54,618 bases of DNA from JBMNOZ01 sp050943335 (GTDB lineage Bacteria; Bacillota; Desulfitobacteriia; Desulfitobacteriales; Syntrophobotulaceae): positions 1 to 54,618 of the forward strand of contig JBMNOZ010000015.1 in NCBI GenBank assembly GCA_050943335.1, in the 5' to 3' direction. The position numbers and the translations under genes were made by a program. The notes beneath the pieces are model-generated. The model did not search any database. It worked only from the letters and a program-made list of their open reading frames with translations, and was not told where the DNA came from. The stretch's first letter is position 1; the number at the start of each line of letters is the position of its first letter. Positions 33,372-43,166 of the stretch are shown piece after piece.

Positions 33372-36300
33372 TTAGGGAATGACCAAGGCTGTAACTGAAG
33401 CCTCGGGATCCATCATTTCTCCGTCGGTCAAGAACAGGCCCATTCTTTCTGGCTGTAGGAGTCTAAAAATTGTTCTTTGGTTTTCTAAATCGGGGAAAAC
33501 GGGGTAGCCAGGGGAGACACGAATACCTTTTTCATGGGGGATTCCCCAAAGCCCCCGAATTGTTTCATGCAGATGCTCAGCAAAAGCTTCGGCTAGTTCT
33601 AAAGCTAGAGCTTGTAAAAGATAGCTTTTAAGATATTCCCCCTTCTCCATAAGGGTTTCGGCTTTTTCCCGTACCCCGGTGCCGGTGGTCACGGCAAACA
33701 ACGCTATATCGCTAGGATTACCCGGTTCCCGGGAAACCAGGTCGGGAATAGAAAGAGTTTTTACTATTTGAGAGCGGGGGAAGGTCAATTTTTCTAAAAC
33801 TTTTTTGTCAGAACCTAAAAGATGAATACAATGGTCTGCGGAAAAGGCGGGGAAAAAAGCATAGATCCCGTTGGCCTGAATTAATCTGTTTTCTTCTACT
33901 TCCTTAAGAAAATTCTCAAGATACTCTACAAATTCCGGGGCTTTAGCAGCAAAATTAAACTTCCTGTCTTTGCTTTCTGCTCCAGTTTTCTTAAACCCTA
34001 AATAGCGTTTGAGAATTTTTTGTTTATCGAGATAGGGGAAGAGCTTACTTAAAGGATAATTCAAAAGAGGCTGTCCCGACGAATCTTTACTAGTTGTAGG
34101 AACTGGCTCTAGATCAACTTTTTGCCCCTGGCCAGTTAAAGAAGCGGAAGAAGTCTTGTCCTCCCCTCTATTATTTTTGGGAAGACTGCGCAGAAGAGGA
34201 AGGCTGTCCATAGCATCCCGGGCGTAGAATACCGGGCCTTTGTATGCGGGGGCAATCTTTTCTTTTGTAAACCGCTCGCTTAAAGCCGCGCCTCCCAGTA
34301 AAAGAGGGATCTGGATTCCAGCTTCCCGTAAATCCTGAGCAGTCAAAAGCATTTGTTGCACAGATTTAACTAAAAGACCTGACAAACCGATAGCATCCGG
34401 TTTTTCCTTTTTACAGGCCTCAATTAACTGTTCCGAGCTCACTTTGACACCCAAATTAATTACTTCATAACCGTTATTCCTGAGGATTATTTCCACTAAA
34501 TTTTTTCCAATATCGTGAACATCCCCTTTTACAGTGGCTAAAATAACTTTTCCCTTTTTAGCATCCTCCGCTTTCTCCATAAAGGGTTCCAAGATCTTTA
34601 CCGCTGCTTGCATTACCTCAGCACTTTGTAATACTTCAGCCACAATAAGCTTATTCTCGTTAAAAAGAACCCCAACTTCCTCCATCCCTTTCATCAAGGG
34701 TCCGTTGATAATTTCTAAAGCTTTATATTTTTTTAAGGCTTCCAAAAGATTAGCCTCAAGGTTTTCCCTTGAGCCGGCAACTATATTTTGAGCTAAACGC
34801 TCCTCAAGAGGAAGAGCAATGGTTTCTCTTTTTACCTCTTCTACTTTCTTTCCCCGATAAAATTCAGTAAAGGCTTTTACCGTTTCCTCCCCAGTGTTTA
34901 ATAAAAGATCTTCGGCAAGTTTTATTTCTTCAGACGGGATGGTAGGGTAGCGTCTTAATTTTTCAGTATTTACAATGGCATAATCCAACCCCGCTAAGGT
35001 GTTTAGATAAAGGAAGACTGAATTAAGTACTTCTCGCCCCGCTGCCGGAAGACCAAAGGAAACATTGCTGATCCCAAGAATGGTTTTACATTGAGGAAAG
35101 TTTTGTTTTATAAGCCTTAGCCCTTCGATAGTTTCTACTGCTGAGCCTAAGTATTTACTATCTCCAGTTCCCACAGGAAAAGTTAAGGGATCAAAAATAA
35201 TATCCCCCGGACAAATTCCGTATTCCTGGACCAGAATCTCATATGAACGCTTAGCGACAGCAAGTTTTCGTTCCCTGGTTAAAGCCATTCCCTCTTCGTC
35301 TATTACCCCCACTACTAAAGCAGCGCCGTATTTTTTCGCTAAAGGAACAACTTCCTCAAAACGCCGTCGCCCATTTTCTAAATTGATGGAGTTGATAATC
35401 GATTTTCCTTGGGTCAAACGGAGTCCGGCCTCTAATACTTCCGGATCAGTGGAATCTAGCATTAAAGGAACTTTCACTCTGTTCACTACTCGGGGAAGAA
35501 AGGATTTTATATCCGCTACTTCTTCCCGATCAGGATTAGCTACGCAGATATCCACGATTTGGGCTCCTTTTTTTACCTGAGCCCTGGCTATTTCTGCCCC
35601 TTCCTCCCAGTTTTCTTCCATTATTAATTCTTTAAACCGCCGAGAACCGATTATATTACAACGTTCGCCGACCAGGAGAGGGCGATTTTCTTCCTCCGGC
35701 CAAATTGTTTCTAAACCCGACAGAGCGCTTGTTAAAGGTCTGGATTTTTTCCTGGGTTTTAACCCCGCTAGAGCCGAAGCTAAGGCTTTGATATGTTCAG
35801 GCCTTGTTCCGCAGCAACCTCCAGCAATATTTAGCCAACCCCTAGCGGCAAAATTGCTCATTTTTGCAGCAAATTCCGCCGGGGTCTCCTGGTAATTGCC
35901 CTCTTCGTCCGGGAACCCGGCATTGGGATAACAGCAGACAGCACAATCTGCCAATCCGGCTAAAGTGCTTAAAGAGTCTTTCATTAACTCGGCCCCGGTA
36001 CCGCAGTTTAAGCCCACGGCTAAAGGATTCAGATGTCGGATGGAAACATAAAAGGCTTCTATATTTTGCCCGGCGAGCATTGTTCTAGAAGGTTCAATCG
36101 TAGCCGAAATCATAAGAGGAACGGATTTCTTAAGTTTAGAAAAGGCTCTCTTTATTCCCAAACCAGCCGCTTTAACGTTTAAAGTATCCTGGCAAGTTTC
36201 CAGGAGGAGTAAATCGACCCCGCCTTCCAATAAACCTAAGGCTTGGTGATAATAGGCGTCCTCAAAGTCGGAAAAAGAAATGCCCCTCGTAAGGGACAGC

Positions 36301-36683
36301 ATTTTTGTAGTCGGCCCCATACTTCCAGCAACAAAACGGGGTTTTTGCGATGATGACCAGCGGTCGGCAGCTTTCCGAGCCAGGCTCGCTGCTTTTTTAT
36401 TTATTTCCCACACATAATCTTTAAGTCCGTATTCGGCTAATACAATTTCAGTAGCACCAAAAGAATTGGTTTCAACAATATCTGCTCCGGCCTCAAGATA
36501 AGCCTCATGAATAGAACTAACAATTTCCGGGCGCTCTAAATTTAAAATTTCGTTACAACCCTCAAATTCCGGGCCGCCAAAATCCTTGGCACTTAGTTTT
36601 TGATCCTGAAACATAGTGCCTAGAGCTCCGTCGAGAATAAGAATCCTTTCTGCCATTTGCTTTAGGAGCAAATCTCCTTTCAT
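33372..36683 (-). CDS. metH: Cobalamin-dependent methionine synthase
   Basis: Transfers the methyl group of methyl-THF through B12 to homocysteine. The 1103-residue protein has all modules. The homocysteine domain spans 1-310 with zinc cysteines Cys227 (LNCGTG) and Cys290/Cys291 (GGCCGT). The pterin domain spans about 335-600 (GERCNIIGSRRF). The B12 cap and Rossmann domains span about 625-840 with the base-off ligand in DVHDIGKN (His723). The SAM reactivation domain spans about 885-1103 with RVSPGYPVFPD. A low-complexity linker (around 855-880) joins the last two. It is shorter than the E. coli enzyme. It links functionally to the B12 operon in this window; I see no riboswitch in front of metH itself. 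Confidence 0.95.
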   Translation of the reverse strand: MKGDLLLKQMAERILILDGALGTMFQDQKLSAKDFGGPEFEGCNEILNLERPEIVSSIHEAYLEAGADIVETNSFGATEIVLAEYGLKDYVWEINKKAASLARKAADRWSSSQKPRFVAGSMGPTTKMLSLTRGISFSDFEDAYYHQALGLLEGGVDLLLLETCQDTLNVKAAGLGIKRAFSKLKKSVPLMISATIEPSRTMLAGQNIEAFYVSIRHLNPLAVGLNCGTGAELMKDSLSTLAGLADCAVCCYPNAGFPDEEGNYQETPAEFAAKMSNFAARGWLNIAGGCCGTRPEHIKALASALAGLKPRKKSRPLTSALSGLETIWPEEENRPLLVGERCNIIGSRRFKELIMEENWEEGAEIARAQVKKGAQIVDICVANPDREEVADIKSFLPRVVNRVKVPLMLDSTDPEVLEAGLRLTQGKSIINSINLENGRRRFEEVVPLAKKYGAALVVGVIDEEGMALTRERKLAVAKRSYEILVQEYGICPGDIIFDPLTFPVGTGDSKYLGSAVETIEGLRLIKQNFPQCKTILGISNVSFGLPAAGREVLNSVFLYLNTLAGLDYAIVNTEKLRRYPTIPSEEIKLAEDLLLNTGEETVKAFTEFYRGKKVEEVKRETIALPLEERLAQNIVAGSRENLEANLLEALKKYKALEIINGPLMKGMEEVGVLFNENKLIVAEVLQSAEVMQAAVKILEPFMEKAEDAKKGKVILATVKGDVHDIGKNLVEIILRNNGYEVINLGVKVSSEQLIEACKKEKPDAIGLSGLLVKSVQQMLLTAQDLREAGIQIPLLLGGAALSERFTKEKIAPAYKGPVFYARDAMDSLPLLRSLPKNNRGEDKTSSASLTGQGQKVDLEPVPTTSKDSSGQPLLNYPLSKLFPYLDKQKILKRYLGFKKTGAESKDRKFNFAAKAPEFVEYLENFLKEVEENRLIQANGIYAFFPAFSADHCIHLLGSDKKVLEKLTFPRSQIVKTLSIPDLVSREPGNPSDIALFAVTTGTGVREKAETLMEKGEYLKSYLLQALALELAEAFAEHLHETIRGLWGIPHEKGIRVSPGYPVFPDLENQRTIFRLLQPERMGLFLTDGEMMDPEASVTALVIP

Positions 36684-36750
36684 CTCCCATCACCGCCGTG
36701 TCTATAATCTTTAACTTTTTAAAGTTTTAAATTTTCTTAATTATTTAATT

Positions 36751-37500
36751 TTAAGACAGAATTAAGGCAAAAACAAACCCGAAAAGAATCCCCATATTAG
36801 CAAAGCTGATATGGAAACGATGACTTTTGGGAATGAGTTCATCACTGCTAATATATACCATGGCTCCAGCAGCAAAAGCCAAGAAAAATGCAATTACTAA
36901 AGGAGACACCATTCCTAAAACAATGCCCAACCAAGTGCCAAACAAAGTAGACAGCCCCGTCAGAGTGGTGATCACTACAACACGAAACTTGTGAACATTG
37001 GCCAGACAAAGGGGCATAGCCACACAAAGCCCCTCTGCGATATTATGAATTCCGATCGTAAATGCCGTATGGATGCCCAGTTGTACCGAGACATTATGAG
37101 TTGCGCCGATAGCTATTCCCTCCGGCAAATTGTGTAAGGCGATTCCAAAGGCTATAAAATACCCCATTTTAGCATATTCCCTACAATCCGTTTCAATTTT
37201 GTGGGAGTGAGGAATGGTTCTGTCCACAAAAAAGAGAAAAGCTGCTCCTACTATAAAACCAACGGTAGCAATATAAATAGTCCCCATTTCGAGGCTGTTG
37301 GGAATAAGGGAAAGGGTTGATATTCCGATCATTATCCCAGCGGCGAAACCTAAGGAAATTGCTAAAATTCGATTTGAGACTATTCCGATAACTATGGCGA
37401 TCAGAGCTCCAACACCGGTTATTGCCCCAGCCAGAAGCCCGAAAACTAGAATAGAAATCTTAATCCCTCCATTTAAAAAATTAACGACATTTAACGACAA
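36751..37500 (-). CDS. ZIP-family metal transporter
   Basis: An approximately 250-residue membrane carrier importing zinc, iron or related divalent metals. The metal-binding helices carry HNLPEGIAIG and HNIAEGLCVA, the ZIP hallmark, among about eight hydrophobic segments. The listed 5' end is a TTG at 37500 with no ribosome site. An excellent GGAGGG lies inside the frame at 37470-37465, and the only in-frame codon at proper spacing after it is ATT (37458). True initiation may therefore be at an AUU, giving a protein beginning near ISILVFGLLAG, which fits the family start better. Between metH and htpG, with its own upstream terminator region. Confidence 0.85.
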   Translation of the reverse strand: MSLNVVNFLNGGIKISILVFGLLAGAITGVGALIAIVIGIVSNRILAISLGFAAGIMIGISTLSLIPNSLEMGTIYIATVGFIVGAAFLFFVDRTIPHSHKIETDCREYAKMGYFIAFGIALHNLPEGIAIGATHNVSVQLGIHTAFTIGIHNIAEGLCVAMPLCLANVHKFRVVVITTLTGLSTLFGTWLGIVLGMVSPLVIAFFLAFAAGAMVYISSDELIPKSHRFHISFANMGILFGFVFALILS

Positions 37501-37517
37501 TACGAGGCTAAAAATAG

Positions 37518-37559
37518 ACCCTATCTAACCTCTATTCTTAAGAGCAGATAGGGTTTTTT
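37518..37559. terminator. Strong hairpin between htpG and the ZIP gene
   Basis: ACCCTATCT (37518-37526) pairs with AGATAGGGT (37546-37554) and an inner CTCT pairs with AGAG. The plus strand ends in TTTTTT and the minus strand in CTATTTTT. It should end htpG transcription on the minus strand; the better T-run faces the other way, so it may work in both directions. Confidence 0.75.
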
Positions 37560-37568
37560 ATTTCATAT

Positions 37569-39452
37569 CTATTTATTTGTGACTGCCTTTTCCAGGATGC
37601 TGTAAAGTCTTTCCACCATGTCTCGAGGATCAATTATTAAACCAGCAGCAATCTGAGCATTCTGCAAAACCTGTTCCGCAGCGGCTTGGGCGAAAGAATC
37701 ACCTGATTTGCGCAACTCATCGATCCCCCTGATAATGGGGTGGCCGTGATTTATTTCTAGAATTCCGGCCGGGATGGACTGGAGATCATTACTCATCATT
37801 TGCATCATTTTCTGCATACTGTGGGTCCCATGGGAACTTAAAAGTACGGCCGGGCTATCTACTAAGCGCTTGGAAACACGAACTTCAGTCACTTTATCAC
37901 CCAGAGTGTTTTTAAACCACTCTATCAAAGCTTGTTTATCAGACTCTGATACCCCTTCCGGCAGAGGTTTTTCTTCCCCGACATCCGGCAAGTCCTCACT
38001 ATCCTGCTCTGCGGCCACGATTTTCTTATTCTTATATTCATTAAGATTATCGAGAATATAATCATCAATTGTTTCATAAGTGTAAAGGACTTCCAGCCCT
38101 TTATCTTTAAAAATTTCTAAATAGGGTCCGGACTCTATTGCTTCTCGACTGGAACCACTAATATAGTAGATAGCTTTTTGGTCCTCTTTCATTCGGGCCA
38201 CATATTCTTCTAGAGAAATCAATTCTCCACTTTTGGTAAGATTGGATTCAAATCGCAAGAGCTTGATCAAAGCTTCCCGGTGGGTTAAGTCAGTAGCAGC
38301 CCCTTCTTTCAGGAAACGATTGAATTTTTCCCAAAACTGATTGTATTTCTCAGGGTCTTCTTTAGCCTGCTCTTCTAAAAATCTCAAAAAGCGATTGGTG
38401 ACCACTCTGTTAAGCTTGGCTACTAAAGTGCTGTCTTGGAGCATTTCTCTAGAAATATTCAAAGGCAGCTCTTCACTGTCAATAACTCCCCGTACAAATC
38501 TCATCCATTCCGGGACAATAGCTTCAGATTTTTCCTGAATTAAAACCTTTTTACAGAATAGGTTGACCCCTCTCTCCAACCTGGTAAAACCAAAGCGCTC
38601 TATATTTTCTTTCGGGACATAGAGCAGGGCGTTAATCGCCAGGGGAGCATCGGAAGAAAAGTGAAGTCTGTAGTAAGGTTCGTCAAAGGCATTAGCAAAG
38701 TATTTATAAAATTCTGTATAGTCCTCCTCGGAAACCTCCGAGGGATTTTTGGTCCAAATCGCTTCTACAGTATTGACTTTTTCCCCGTTGACCAGAACTG
38801 GATAAGGAACAAAACTAGAATACCGCTTGATAATTCTCTTAATTTCCTCTGGTTTACTATATTGGATCGCATCTGGTTTAAGGGTTAAAACAATTCGGGT
38901 ACCATAATCAGTTTGGTCTCCCTTTTCCAGAGAGTAAGTACCAGTTCCGTCTGAAGACCAGATCCAGCTCTCCGCCCCTTCCCGGTAAGAGCGAGTATAT
39001 AAGGTGACCTTATCCGCAACCATAAAGGCGGAGTAAAAACCGACCCCAAATTGTCCAATAAGACTTAGATCCGCTCGATTGTTCCCCTCATCAACGGCCT
39101 TCCTTATTTCTGTAAGCTGTCTGACGAATTCTTTGGAACCGGAATGAGCTATTGTCCCAAGGTTTTCGATCAGTTCTTCCCTAGTCATTCCTACCCCATT
39201 ATCGGAAATTGTCAGCGTATGTTCCTCTTCATTTGTCTCAATTGAAATCTCTAGGGGTAAATCAACACCCTCGACTTCTTCAACTAGTTTACAATAACGC
39301 AACTTTTCAGTGGCATCGGCGGCATTGGAGATTAGCTCTCGTAAAAAAATCTCCCGTTCCGTGTAGAGAGAATTAATAACAATATCCAACAACTGTTTAA
39401 TTTCGGTCTGAAACTCTCTAGTTTCGAATTTCTCATGTTTGTCACTGTTCAT
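37569..39452 (-). CDS. htpG: Molecular chaperone HtpG (Hsp90)
   Basis: ATP-dependent cytosolic chaperone. The 627-residue protein has the GHKL ATPase domain (about 1-220: REIFLRELISNAADA, the Mg/ATP motif DNGVGMT, and GQFGVGFYSAFMVADKV), the middle domain with the catalytic-arginine region NISREMLQDS, and the C-terminal dimerisation domain. I start at the ATG at 39452 because GGAGGG lies nine bases upstream; six further codons upstream are excluded. A single gene with no visible CIRCE element upstream. Confidence 0.95.
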   Translation of the reverse strand: MNSDKHEKFETREFQTEIKQLLDIVINSLYTEREIFLRELISNAADATEKLRYCKLVEEVEGVDLPLEISIETNEEEHTLTISDNGVGMTREELIENLGTIAHSGSKEFVRQLTEIRKAVDEGNNRADLSLIGQFGVGFYSAFMVADKVTLYTRSYREGAESWIWSSDGTGTYSLEKGDQTDYGTRIVLTLKPDAIQYSKPEEIKRIIKRYSSFVPYPVLVNGEKVNTVEAIWTKNPSEVSEEDYTEFYKYFANAFDEPYYRLHFSSDAPLAINALLYVPKENIERFGFTRLERGVNLFCKKVLIQEKSEAIVPEWMRFVRGVIDSEELPLNISREMLQDSTLVAKLNRVVTNRFLRFLEEQAKEDPEKYNQFWEKFNRFLKEGAATDLTHREALIKLLRFESNLTKSGELISLEEYVARMKEDQKAIYYISGSSREAIESGPYLEIFKDKGLEVLYTYETIDDYILDNLNEYKNKKIVAAEQDSEDLPDVGEEKPLPEGVSESDKQALIEWFKNTLGDKVTEVRVSKRLVDSPAVLLSSHGTHSMQKMMQMMSNDLQSIPAGILEINHGHPIIRGIDELRKSGDSFAQAAAEQVLQNAQIAAGLIIDPRDMVERLYSILEKAVTNK

Positions 39453-39607
39453 TATTATCAACCCTCCCATTTTTTTTAAACGGATATTATTATACCATAA
39501 AGAGGTTTAAAGTTTAAATTCTCACCGGGATTATCAAAATTAAAGGAAATTACCCGCCTCTTGCCGAATTAGTAAGAATGGATTAAATAAGAAAGAGGTT
39601 TGACATC

Positions 39608-40318
39608 ATGAAACTAACTATCGGGAAACTTTTTCCTCTCACTGTTCTGCTATTAATCAGTTTTTGGTTTTTATCCGCCTGCCACAAAGAAAGAACCTTC
39701 AAAAACTCAGAAAACGCAAGTGTATTTTCCGAAAACAGTGAGACATCAAAAGATAGAGCGTTCATCACCGCTCTACTTGTAAAAGGTCAAGAAAACAAGA
39801 ATATGATCTACGATTTAGTTATTAAAGGCGAACAGCCCTTGGAAAGCAAAGTCTGGTTTAAAGATAAAAAAATTAGAGCCGATTCCATTTTAAACGACCG
39901 TCGGACAACCTCCATCTTCGATTTAGAAAAAGGCGAAGTCTATTCCTACCTTCCCGGCGATAAGCTGGTTACCAAAAACACAATTACCGAATATCAATAT
40001 AAAGATTATCTCACTCCCTTGGACTACGCAAAAAATATTGTGGATTACGAAATAGAAAATACGGAGACAATCGACGGCCTTGATTGTCAGGTTCTTTCAA
40101 TACCGAAGAGCGAAGGGATGCAAAGGGAATGGATTTGTTTAGATACCGGGATGGTGGTTAAAATTGAGGATCAAACAAAAGAAAAAACCACCACTATAGA
40201 GTTTAAAAACATCCAAATAAATTCCACTATCCCGGATTGCATCTTTGAACTGCCCAAAGAGATAGAAATTATAGACCTTCGTAATTTACCTTGTGACCCT
40301 TCGCCAAAGAAACACTGA
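39608..40318 (+). CDS. Lipoprotein, LolA/RseB-like fold suspected
   Basis: A 236-residue secreted lipoprotein. Residues 1-24 are a signal peptide with lysines, a hydrophobic core (FPLTVLLLISFWFL) and the lipobox LSAC, so Cys25 should be lipidated and membrane-anchored. The mature part is mostly beta-prone (KVWFKDKKIRADSI, DLEKGEVYSYLPGDKLV, ETIDGLDCQVLSI), as in LolA/RseB/DUF4412-like lipid-binding domains. That assignment is by look, not certainty. AAAGAGGT lies eight bases before the ATG. Divergent from htpG and convergent with feoC. Confidence 0.7.
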   Translation: MKLTIGKLFPLTVLLLISFWFLSACHKERTFKNSENASVFSENSETSKDRAFITALLVKGQENKNMIYDLVIKGEQPLESKVWFKDKKIRADSILNDRRTTSIFDLEKGEVYSYLPGDKLVTKNTITEYQYKDYLTPLDYAKNIVDYEIENTETIDGLDCQVLSIPKSEGMQREWICLDTGMVVKIEDQTKEKTTTIEFKNIQINSTIPDCIFELPKEIEIIDLRNLPCDPSPKKH

Positions 40319-40387
40319 TTTCCAGTTCAAGGTCATTCTAACACTATGAAAACTCCGGCTAAAAACTAGACCTTCAGGAGAGGCCGT

Positions 40388-40675
40388 TTACCGACCCTTA
40401 GACTCTTTTATTGCCTTCTCAGTTAATTTCCATACCGTTGGTGAAATTCTATTTGCGCCCCTCATTTTCTTTTTCTCTTTTTCTGACCCGCAGAACACAC
40501 AGTCCTGACAAATCTCATCCCTACATTCCTGCTTTTCAGTTGTGATATAGCCCATTCTTTCTAGGTCCTGGAAGATTTGCTTTAACATTTCCGGATCTAT
40601 TTTTAGGCTTTTAGCCAAAGAATGTTGGGAATAATTAGGGTTCTTAACTATTTCCTTTAATACTTCTAACAACAT
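40388..40675 (-). CDS. feoC: FeoC-like Fe-S winged-helix regulator
   Basis: A 95-residue protein at the end of the feo operon. Residues 1-48 are a winged helix (LAKSLKIDPEMLKQIFQDLERMGYI). A cysteine loop CRDEICQDCVFCG follows (Cys51, Cys56, Cys59, Cys62), able to hold an iron-sulfur cluster. FeoC proteins modulate FeoB or its expression in response to iron or oxygen. The C-terminal tail after the loop is longer than in enterobacterial FeoC. AAAGGAG precedes the ATG. Confidence 0.78.
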   Translation of the reverse strand: MLLEVLKEIVKNPNYSQHSLAKSLKIDPEMLKQIFQDLERMGYITTEKQECRDEICQDCVFCGSEKEKKKMRGANRISPTVWKLTEKAIKESKGR

Positions 40676-40716
40676 GATTTTAACTCCTTTTTCTAAGCTT
40701 TTAGCCGCGAACTATT

Positions 40717-42738
40717 TTACAGCCCCAATAATGTTCCTACTTGGTATACCAATACCGCCGCTACCCAACCAATTACAAGAGAATAAGCAACTGAAAATAG
40801 TGCCCACCGGACCGAATCGGTCTCTTTTTTTATGGTCGCAATCGTCGCGGCACAGGGAATGTAAAGCAGAGTCATCACCATAAAGGCGTAGGCAGAAAGG
40901 GGAGTGAAATATTGGGTGATCACTGCTGTTAGCATAGTTTCCCCAGTACCGTAAACCATACCGAAAGTTGCAACAACAGCCTCTTTGGCACCGATTCCCA
41001 CAATTAAAGCAACTGCTGCTTCCCAGTTTCCAAACCCGGCTGGTGAGAAAACAGGGGCAATCAAAGACCCTAAAAGACCGAGAATACTCTCTGAACTCCC
41101 CGGCTCAACCCCCATAGGGAATACCGATAAAACCCAGATTAAAGTGACAATAGCGAAGATAACGGTTCCCGCCCTCTTAATAAAACAGTAGGTCTTTTCC
41201 CACATATTGCTGAGCAAATTTTTTAAGGTCGGAAACCTATAAGGCGGTAATTCTAAGATAAAGTATGATTTTTCTTGTTTAAAAAGGGTTTTGCTTAAAA
41301 CCTTTCCTGCCGCTACGGCAACTATAATCCCTAGAATATAGAGGGAGAAAAACACTAATCCCGAGGCAGTTAAAAAACCTATCTTTTTACCTCCGAAAAA
41401 AGCCCCGGCAAAAAGGGCGTAAACCGGTAATCTTCCCCCGCAAGAAACAAAGGAATTGGTTAAAATTCCGATCATCCTGTCTTTTTTCGATTCTAAGGTC
41501 CTGGTGCTCATAATCCCGGCAACATTACAACCGCTGCCGATAATCATGGCCACAGTAGTTTTGCCGTGGAGTCCCAAGGCATTCATCAGGCGATCCATAA
41601 CATAGGCGGCTCTAGCCATATAACCGGTGTCTTCAAGAAAGGTAATTAGGAAGAAAAGCACTAACATCAAGGGGACAAAAACCAGCACCGCGCCAACTCC
41701 CCCGATAAGAGCGTCAACGATAAAAGATCTTAAAAGGGCTGGGGAATTAACCATTAGACCGGCAACGTACTCCCCTAAAAGGGCAAAGCCGGTTTCTACA
41801 TATCCCCCAAGGAAATCATCCCCGAAACCCATTGCTATCTGATAAAGTAGAAACATTACCAAAAAAAAGCAAGGAATCCCAAACCATTTATTGGTAACTA
41901 CGCGGTCTATCCTTTCGGTCAAATCTTTCTTACCGGTATCTTCCTTCCGAACACTTTGCTCAAGAATTCGACGAATGATTTTATACCGTTGGTCAGCAAA
42001 GCTCAGTTCAGCATCAAACCCGGTTTTATTCTTTATTTTTTCCCTCCCGGTTTCTACTAGTTCCTGCAAGAGGGGGTTTTCTTGTAACTTCACAAATTCT
42101 TGAGCATAGCGATCGTTTTCCAATAATTTTAGGCTTAGAAGATATGCTGAATCTTTATTGACGCCTTCCTCAACCAGAGTTTTGGCCAGCTCTTTTATAG
42201 TATCTCCCCCGACCTGCTCATAATCGAAGATCAAGGGTTTCTTTTCCTGATCTAGTTCCCAAGCTGCTTGCAATATAGCGTGAATACCAATATTTCTTGT
42301 TGCTACTGTAGGCACAACCGGAATAGACAGCAAGGCAGACAATTTTTCCTTGTTGATAAAAATATTCCTTTTTTCAGCCTCGTCAATCATGTTTAAGGCC
42401 AAAACTACTTTGCTGTTCATCTCTAAAAGCTGCAAAGTTAAGTAAAGATTTCGTTCTATATTACCGGCGTCAACCACGTTGATAATTGCATCAGGCTTTT
42501 CATTCAAAATATAGTTTACGGCAATAATTTCATCCTCGGAAGAAGCTGAAAGACTGTAGGTGCCCGGAAGGTCAATAATTCTAATATTTTGGCCTTTATA
42601 TTTAGCTAGTCCTTCTTTTCTTTCTACAGTGACCCCGGGCCAATTTCCAACCTGCTGTTTAGACCCGGTTAAAGCGTTAAATAAGCTTGTCTTACCGCTG
42701 TTCGGATTGCCGATTAAAGCTATTGTAAATTCTTTCAT
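40717..42738 (-). CDS. feoB: Ferrous iron transporter FeoB
   Basis: Main ferrous iron uptake protein of anaerobes. The 673-residue protein has an N-terminal G-domain (GNPNSGKTSLFN, GNWPGVTVE, DLPGTYSL, LNMIDEA), a helical regulatory segment to about residue 270, and then about ten membrane helices with the two Gate regions (GCNVAGIMSTRTLE and GIGAKEAVVATFG). It lies between feoA and feoC, and a Fur box lies upstream of its start in addition to the one before feoA. Confidence 0.95.
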   Translation of the reverse strand: MKEFTIALIGNPNSGKTSLFNALTGSKQQVGNWPGVTVERKEGLAKYKGQNIRIIDLPGTYSLSASSEDEIIAVNYILNEKPDAIINVVDAGNIERNLYLTLQLLEMNSKVVLALNMIDEAEKRNIFINKEKLSALLSIPVVPTVATRNIGIHAILQAAWELDQEKKPLIFDYEQVGGDTIKELAKTLVEEGVNKDSAYLLSLKLLENDRYAQEFVKLQENPLLQELVETGREKIKNKTGFDAELSFADQRYKIIRRILEQSVRKEDTGKKDLTERIDRVVTNKWFGIPCFFLVMFLLYQIAMGFGDDFLGGYVETGFALLGEYVAGLMVNSPALLRSFIVDALIGGVGAVLVFVPLMLVLFFLITFLEDTGYMARAAYVMDRLMNALGLHGKTTVAMIIGSGCNVAGIMSTRTLESKKDRMIGILTNSFVSCGGRLPVYALFAGAFFGGKKIGFLTASGLVFFSLYILGIIVAVAAGKVLSKTLFKQEKSYFILELPPYRFPTLKNLLSNMWEKTYCFIKRAGTVIFAIVTLIWVLSVFPMGVEPGSSESILGLLGSLIAPVFSPAGFGNWEAAVALIVGIGAKEAVVATFGMVYGTGETMLTAVITQYFTPLSAYAFMVMTLLYIPCAATIATIKKETDSVRWALFSVAYSLVIGWVAAVLVYQVGTLLGL

Positions 42739-42803
42739 ATCTAAATAACATCCCTTTTCTTAACGATTGTCTTAACTTATTTTTACTAAACAGCCAATCT
42801 TAG

Positions 42804-42822
42804 GATAATGATTCCCATTATC
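42804..42822. promoter_or_regulatory. Fur box upstream of feoB
   Basis: GATAATGATTCCCATTATC matches the classical 19-bp Fur box GATAATGATAATCATTATC at 16 of 19 bases. It lies between feoA and feoB, so feoB may also be transcribed separately under iron control. Confidence 0.7.
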
Positions 42823-42862
42823 AATAAAAGCCGTTGGACCCCCTAGACCTTTTATTCCTTCT

Positions 42863-43141
42863 CTAGTTAGCTTTTCTCTCCTGTACAATTATATTTTTGG
42901 CATCGTTTTTTCTTATTGCTAAATTATACCCTCGAAAGCAAATCTTAATCGGATCACCTAGAGGAGCTCGACCGTCAACTTTAAACTCTGTTCCTATTGT
43001 CAAACCCATATCAATAAGCTTTTTTCTGAGTATATCTTCAGTTTCCAAGTCGATAACAACTCCGTTAGAATTCATAGGCACCTGATCCAAGGTGCAGCAA
43101 TCTGGACGAAAACATTTTTTATGACAATGTTTCTTTCTCAT
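42863..43141 (-). CDS. feoA: FeoA-family protein with a Cys/His-rich N-terminus
   Basis: A 92-residue SH3-like partner of FeoB. The core (about 25-88) has the FeoA features LRKKLIDMGLTIGTEFKV, the central APLGDPIKI and RGYNLAIRKNDAKNI. The first 20 residues are unusual: His5, Cys6, His7, Cys10, Cys15 and Cys16, a potential metal site. I start at the ATG at 43141 with GGTGAGGAG close upstream; the longer frame has no ribosome site and runs through the Fur box. First gene of feoA-feoB-feoC. Confidence 0.87.
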   Translation of the reverse strand: MRKKHCHKKCFRPDCCTLDQVPMNSNGVVIDLETEDILRKKLIDMGLTIGTEFKVDGRAPLGDPIKICFRGYNLAIRKNDAKNIIVQERKAN

Positions 43142-43166
43142 CTTCTCCTCACCTACTCGCTGTTTA

